The translations under genes were made by a program, and so were the position numbers. A stretch of DNA of 7,007 nt, taken from NCBI GenBank assembly GCA_021738105.1, contig JAIPCS010000176.1, forward strand, positions 1 to 7,007, read 5' to 3'. This document shows, one piece after another, positions 4,753 through 7,007 of this stretch; within the stretch, counting starts at the first letter, position 1; each line of letters opens with the position of its first letter. The notes below the pieces were generated by a model. That model saw only the letters and a program-made list of their open reading frames with translations. It had not been told where the DNA came from and did no database searches. The stretch is from Sulfuritalea sp. GTDB lineage: Bacteria; Pseudomonadota; Gammaproteobacteria; Burkholderiales; Rhodocyclaceae.

Positions 4753-5747
4753 CGATTTTTCCAGTCATTGAGTGTGGCGGCCAGAGCTTGCCATTGTTGT
4801 GGCGTCGCCGGCAGACCGAAGCGCACCGCCGAGGGTTGGCTGAAATGGCGCACAAGGATGCCATGTCCGGCAAAGAACTCCTGCAGCGCCGTTGCTTCAT
4901 CGCACAACAGATAGCGAAACAGTGCCGTACCCGTCGATTGACCCATTCCCGCATCGGCGAGCAGTGTGTGCAGGCGCACACCATCGCGCTGAAGTCGCTC
5001 ACGCTGCGCGGTTTGCCATTCAGCATCCGCCAGTGCCGAGCGCGCCGCCAGGCGTGCCGGATGCGACAGCGCCCAGGGACCGATCAATTCGGCCAGCAAA
5101 TCCAGTATGGGACTGGCCGCGATGGCAAAACCGACGCGAGCACCGGCAAGCCCGAAAAACTTGCCGAGCGAACGCAATACGATGACGTTGCCGGCGGTAT
5201 CGCTGCCCGCAATCCCGGCAAGCGATGGCGGGTCCGGTTCCGCGTCGGCAAAAGCCTCATCCACCACCAGCCAGCCGTTGCGCGCGTCGAGTTGCCGCGC
5301 CATCTCGCGCAGTTGCCCGCATGAAAAACATTCGCCCGTGGGATTATTCGGATTACCAATCATCACGACATCCACCTCGCGGACAATCGCAGGAAGCTCT
5401 TCCGCCGAGCAGCGACGAACCTGGTGGCCGGCGGTGAGCCACGCCGCCGCATACTCTTCGTAGCTGGGATTCAGCACGGCAACCGTTCCGGGCGGTCTCA
5501 GGCGCGGCAAGTTCTGAATGGCTGCCTGCGAACCGGGCAAAGCCAGTGCCGTCTGGGCGCCGTAATAGCGGCAGGCGATCGTATCCAGGCCATCCTCGTC
5601 CTCAGGCAGCCGCTGCCAGATCTCCGGCTCGATCGGAGGCACCGGATAGACGTAGGGTGAAATGCCGGTAGACAAATCAATCCAGTTGGCCAGCGGAATG
5701 CCGTAGCGCGCGGCGGCGACTCGCAAACGCCCGCCGTGTTCAAGCAT
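4749..5747 (-). CDS. cobC: L-threonine-O-3-phosphate decarboxylase (CobC; CobD in Salmonella naming)
   Basis: A 332-residue PLP enzyme of the aminotransferase class I/II fold that turns L-threonine phosphate into (R)-1-amino-2-propanol O-2-phosphate, the linker of the cobalamin nucleotide loop. 'HGG.L..AAARYGIPLANWIDLSTGISPY' (4-32) is the family N-terminus. 'GNPNNPTGE' (131-139), D163 in 'VVDEAF' and the Schiff-base lysine K196 in 'LRSLGKFFGLAGARVGF' (191-207) build the PLP site; R309 in 'AVRFGLP' is the expected substrate-carboxylate arginine. The frame is open back to 6029, but the extension is antisense-like sequence inside cbiB; the ATG at 5747 begins the conserved domain. The start overlaps the cbiB stop by 8 nt (ATGCTTGA) and the stop overlaps btuF in ATGA, so all three are one translationally coupled operon. 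Confidence 0.92.
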   Translation of the reverse strand: MLEHGGRLRVAAARYGIPLANWIDLSTGISPYVYPVPPIEPEIWQRLPEDEDGLDTIACRYYGAQTALALPGSQAAIQNLPRLRPPGTVAVLNPSYEEYAAAWLTAGHQVRRCSAEELPAIVREVDVVMIGNPNNPTGECFSCGQLREMARQLDARNGWLVVDEAFADAEPDPPSLAGIAGSDTAGNVIVLRSLGKFFGLAGARVGFAIAASPILDLLAELIGPWALSHPARLAARSALADAEWQTAQRERLQRDGVRLHTLLADAGMGQSTGTALFRYLLCDEATALQEFFAGHGILVRHFSQPSAVRFGLPATPQQWQALAATLNDWKNR

Positions 5748-6729
5748 GCGAAGCTGCCACGGCCAGCAAGCCGGCACAGGCCAGCCACAACCACAGACCA
5801 CGCCCGACCAGCGCCAGAGCTGCGTGAATATGCCTGATGCTTGCCGTATCACCAGCGCCGAGTTTTTGCCGCTGCTCGATTTGCCCGTGATACAGCGCCG
5901 GACCGCCCAACTGCACCGCCAGCGCACCTGCGCCGGCCGCGAGCACCGGGCCGGCATTGGGACTGCTCCAACCAGCCGCCTGTTGCCGCCAGCATGCGAG
6001 CGAAGCCCGCGTATTGCCGAGCAGGGCATAGGTCATCGCCGTCAGGCGAGCAGGAATCAGGTTCAACACATCGTCAATGCGCGCTGCCGCCCAACCGAAA
6101 TAGCGGCGGCGGTCGTCACGATAGCCCCACATCGCATCGAGCGTATTGGCCAGGCGAAACATCACCACACCCGCAGCCCCGGCGAACAGAAACCAGAACA
6201 GGGCGCCAAACACCGCGTCGTTGCCGTTTTCCAGAATCGATTCGACTGCGGCGCGCGATACCCCCTCCTCGTCCAGCGTCGTCGTATCGCGCGACACCAT
6301 CCAGCCGACGTGAGTACGCGCCGATGCCAGATCATTCGCGGCAAGATCGGCGGCGACGCGCTCGCCATGTTGCTCGAGGCTGCGTGCGCCGAGTGCCAGG
6401 TAGAGCATGGCCACATCGGTGATCCAGCCCCAGGTCTGCCGTCCCGCCCAGGCGGCAAGCGCCACGACGGGTGCCACCAGCAGCAGCCATCCCGCCAGGC
6501 CGAGCAGACGATTTCCCAGCGGATGGCCCGGCGCTCCCGCCCGCAGCAGGTTCTCGACCCAGTCCGCGCAACGTCCGAATCCGACCAGCGGATGAAAGCG
6601 ACGCGGTTCGCCCAGCCACCGATCAAAAAACGCAGCCGCCAGTGCGCCTGCGACAAGCGACAACGGCGGAAACAAGCAGAAAGGTGCCAGCGGGGGCATG
6701 GGATAATTGGACAATGAAAGACATGGCAT
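5740..6729 (-). CDS. cbiB: Adenosylcobinamide-phosphate synthase, membrane protein (CbiB; CobD in Pseudomonas naming)
   Basis: A 329-residue inner-membrane protein that condenses adenosylcobyric acid with aminopropanol phosphate, the CobC product, to give adenosylcobinamide phosphate. Family motifs in order: '[19 protein letters not shown]' (34-52), 'VSRDT' (145-149), '[18 protein letters not shown]' (158-175), '[10 protein letters not shown]' (195-204), '[20 protein letters not shown]' (212-231) and '[17 protein letters not shown]' (254-270). Hydrophobic segments lie near 20-35, 75-95, 103-115, 174-192 and 311-327. The start is uncertain: ATG at 6729 and ATG at 6699 (codon 11) both lack a Shine-Dalgarno, and the conserved part begins only around residue 24. 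The 6729 start leaves just seven bases to the divergent cobQ ATG. It is the first gene of the operon, with cobC overlapping its end. Confidence 0.92.
   Translation of the reverse strand: MPCLSLSNYPMPPLAPFCLFPPLSLVAGALAAAFFDRWLGEPRRFHPLVGFGRCADWVENLLRAGAPGHPLGNRLLGLAGWLLLVAPVVALAAWAGRQTWGWITDVAMLYLALGARSLEQHGERVAADLAANDLASARTHVGWMVSRDTTTLDEEGVSRAAVESILENGNDAVFGALFWFLFAGAAGVVMFRLANTLDAMWGYRDDRRRYFGWAAARIDDVLNLIPARLTAMTYALLGNTRASLACWRQQAAGWSSPNAGPVLAAGAGALAVQLGGPALYHGQIEQRQKLGAGDTASIRHIHAALALVGRGLWLWLACAGLLAVAASHA
6702..6707 (+). promoter_or_regulatory. Candidate -10 element (GATAAT) for cobQ
   Basis: GATAAT matches TATAAT at five of six positions and lies 29 bp before the cobQ ATG. No TTGACA-like box stands 17 bp upstream, so support is weak. 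If cbiB starts at 6729, this element lies inside the cbiB coding region on the opposite strand. Confidence 0.25.
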
Positions 6730-6736
6730 TTTAGCG

Positions 6737-7007
6737 ATGGACGCGACCGAATCCTTTCCGGCTCGCGCCCTGATGGTTCAGGGTTGCACGTCGGACGCCG
6801 GCAAGACCACTGTGGTAGCGGCGCTGTGCCGCATCCTCAAACGGCGCGGCGTGCACGTTGCGCCGTTCAAGCCGCAGAACATGGCGCTGAATTCGGCCGT
6901 CACCGCCGACGGCGGCGAAATAGGCCGCGCCCAGGCGCTGCAGGCGCTGGCAGCCGGGCTCCCGGCGCGCATCGATTTCAACCCGGTGCTGCTCAAGCCG
7001 ACGACCG
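6737..7007 (+). CDS. cobQ: Cobyric acid synthase, N-terminal fragment
   Basis: The first 90 codons of a gene that continues past the window edge. CobQ/CbiP uses ATP and glutamine to amidate the b, d, e and g side chains of adenosylcobyrinic acid a,c-diamide. '[15 protein letters not shown]' (11-25) holds the dethiobiotin-synthetase-like P-loop ([10 protein letters not shown], 16-25). '[15 protein letters not shown]' (42-56), '[17 protein letters not shown]' (59-75) and 'NPVLLKP' (82-88) are the classical CobQ N-domain signatures, clearly different from CobB. The ATG at 6737 has no good Shine-Dalgarno; the alternative ATG at codon 13 (6773) would remove residues before 'VQG' but keep the P-loop, so it cannot be fully excluded. 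The gene is divergent from cbiB with almost no space between them. The glutaminase domain lies outside the window. Confidence 0.93.
   Translation, partial: MDATESFPARALMVQGCTSDAGKTTVVAALCRILKRRGVHVAPFKPQNMALNSAVTADGGEIGRAQALQALAAGLPARIDFNPVLLKPTT

Noticed and set aside
4692..5324. Plus-strand open frame of 210 codons opposite cobC
   Set aside because: Arg/Gln-rich shadow of cobC with no recognisable domain.
5748..6029. Upstream extension of the cobC frame by 94 codons
   Set aside because: The extra sequence lies wholly inside cbiB and translates to Trp/Arg/Cys-rich sequence without homology; the conserved family N-terminus begins at the ATG at 5747.
6681..6700. GGTGCCAG-like string near the cbiB start, reminiscent of cobalamin riboswitch elements
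   Set aside because: It lies inside the cbiB coding region, the surrounding B12-box and multi-helix layout are missing, and there is no untranslated leader of riboswitch length.
5746..6717. Plus-strand open frame of 323 codons opposite cbiB
   Set aside because: Low-complexity Arg/Gln/His/Pro-rich translation without motifs; it mirrors the GC-rich codon pattern of cbiB on the other strand.
1..7007. CRISPR array, insertion sequence, tRNA or phage remnant
   Set aside because: No spaced repeat series, transposase or integrase motifs, terminal inverted repeats or cloverleaf-like sequence were seen on either strand.

Overview
The window looks like a chromosomal segment of a moderately GC-rich Gram-negative proteobacterium, most likely a betaproteobacterium. 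This is an inference from three things: a cysteine-poor DksA with the betaproteobacterial-looking 'CEETG.PIG' signature, a periplasmic OmpA-domain protein, and proteobacterial-type cobalamin genes. No mobile element, tRNA, rRNA, CRISPR array or riboswitch is visible. All eight genes fall into recognisable families or domain classes, so I do not see a convincing new multi-gene system here.

Layout, left to right. (1) 1-246 (+) is the 3' end of a cobyrinate a,c-diamide synthase gene (cobB/cbiA). (2) 247-516 is a non-coding gap with small dyads upstream of dksA. (3) 517-975 (+) encodes a DksA-family RNA polymerase regulator with only one of the four zinc-finger cysteines, followed at 1008-1739 (+) by an XRE-type helix-turn-helix protein with a basic Lys/Ala/Pro-rich N-terminus. 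(4) 1891-3093 (+) encodes a GT4 glycosyltransferase of the actinobacterial-type glycogen synthase family. (5) A short gap with two hairpins separates it from the convergent gene 3198-3761 (-), a secreted OmpA-like peptidoglycan-binding protein. (6) 3835-6729 (-) is a tightly overlapping operon, transcribed cbiB(cobD) -> cobC -> btuF. (7) Divergent from it, 6737-7007 (+) is the 5' end of cobyric acid synthase cobQ/cbiP, running off the window.

The cobalamin genes cover a connected stretch of the pathway. CobB amidates the a and c side chains of the corrin ring. CobQ amidates the remaining b, d, e and g side chains to give adenosylcobyric acid. CobC makes (R)-1-amino-2-propanol phosphate from threonine phosphate. 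CbiB joins the two into adenosylcobinamide phosphate. BtuF is the periplasmic corrinoid-binding protein of the B12 ABC importer, so synthesis and uptake are combined in one operon. The four genes between cobB and btuF (dksA-like, XRE-like, glgA-like, ompA-like) have no obvious cobalamin role and split what would otherwise be a single cobalamin locus.
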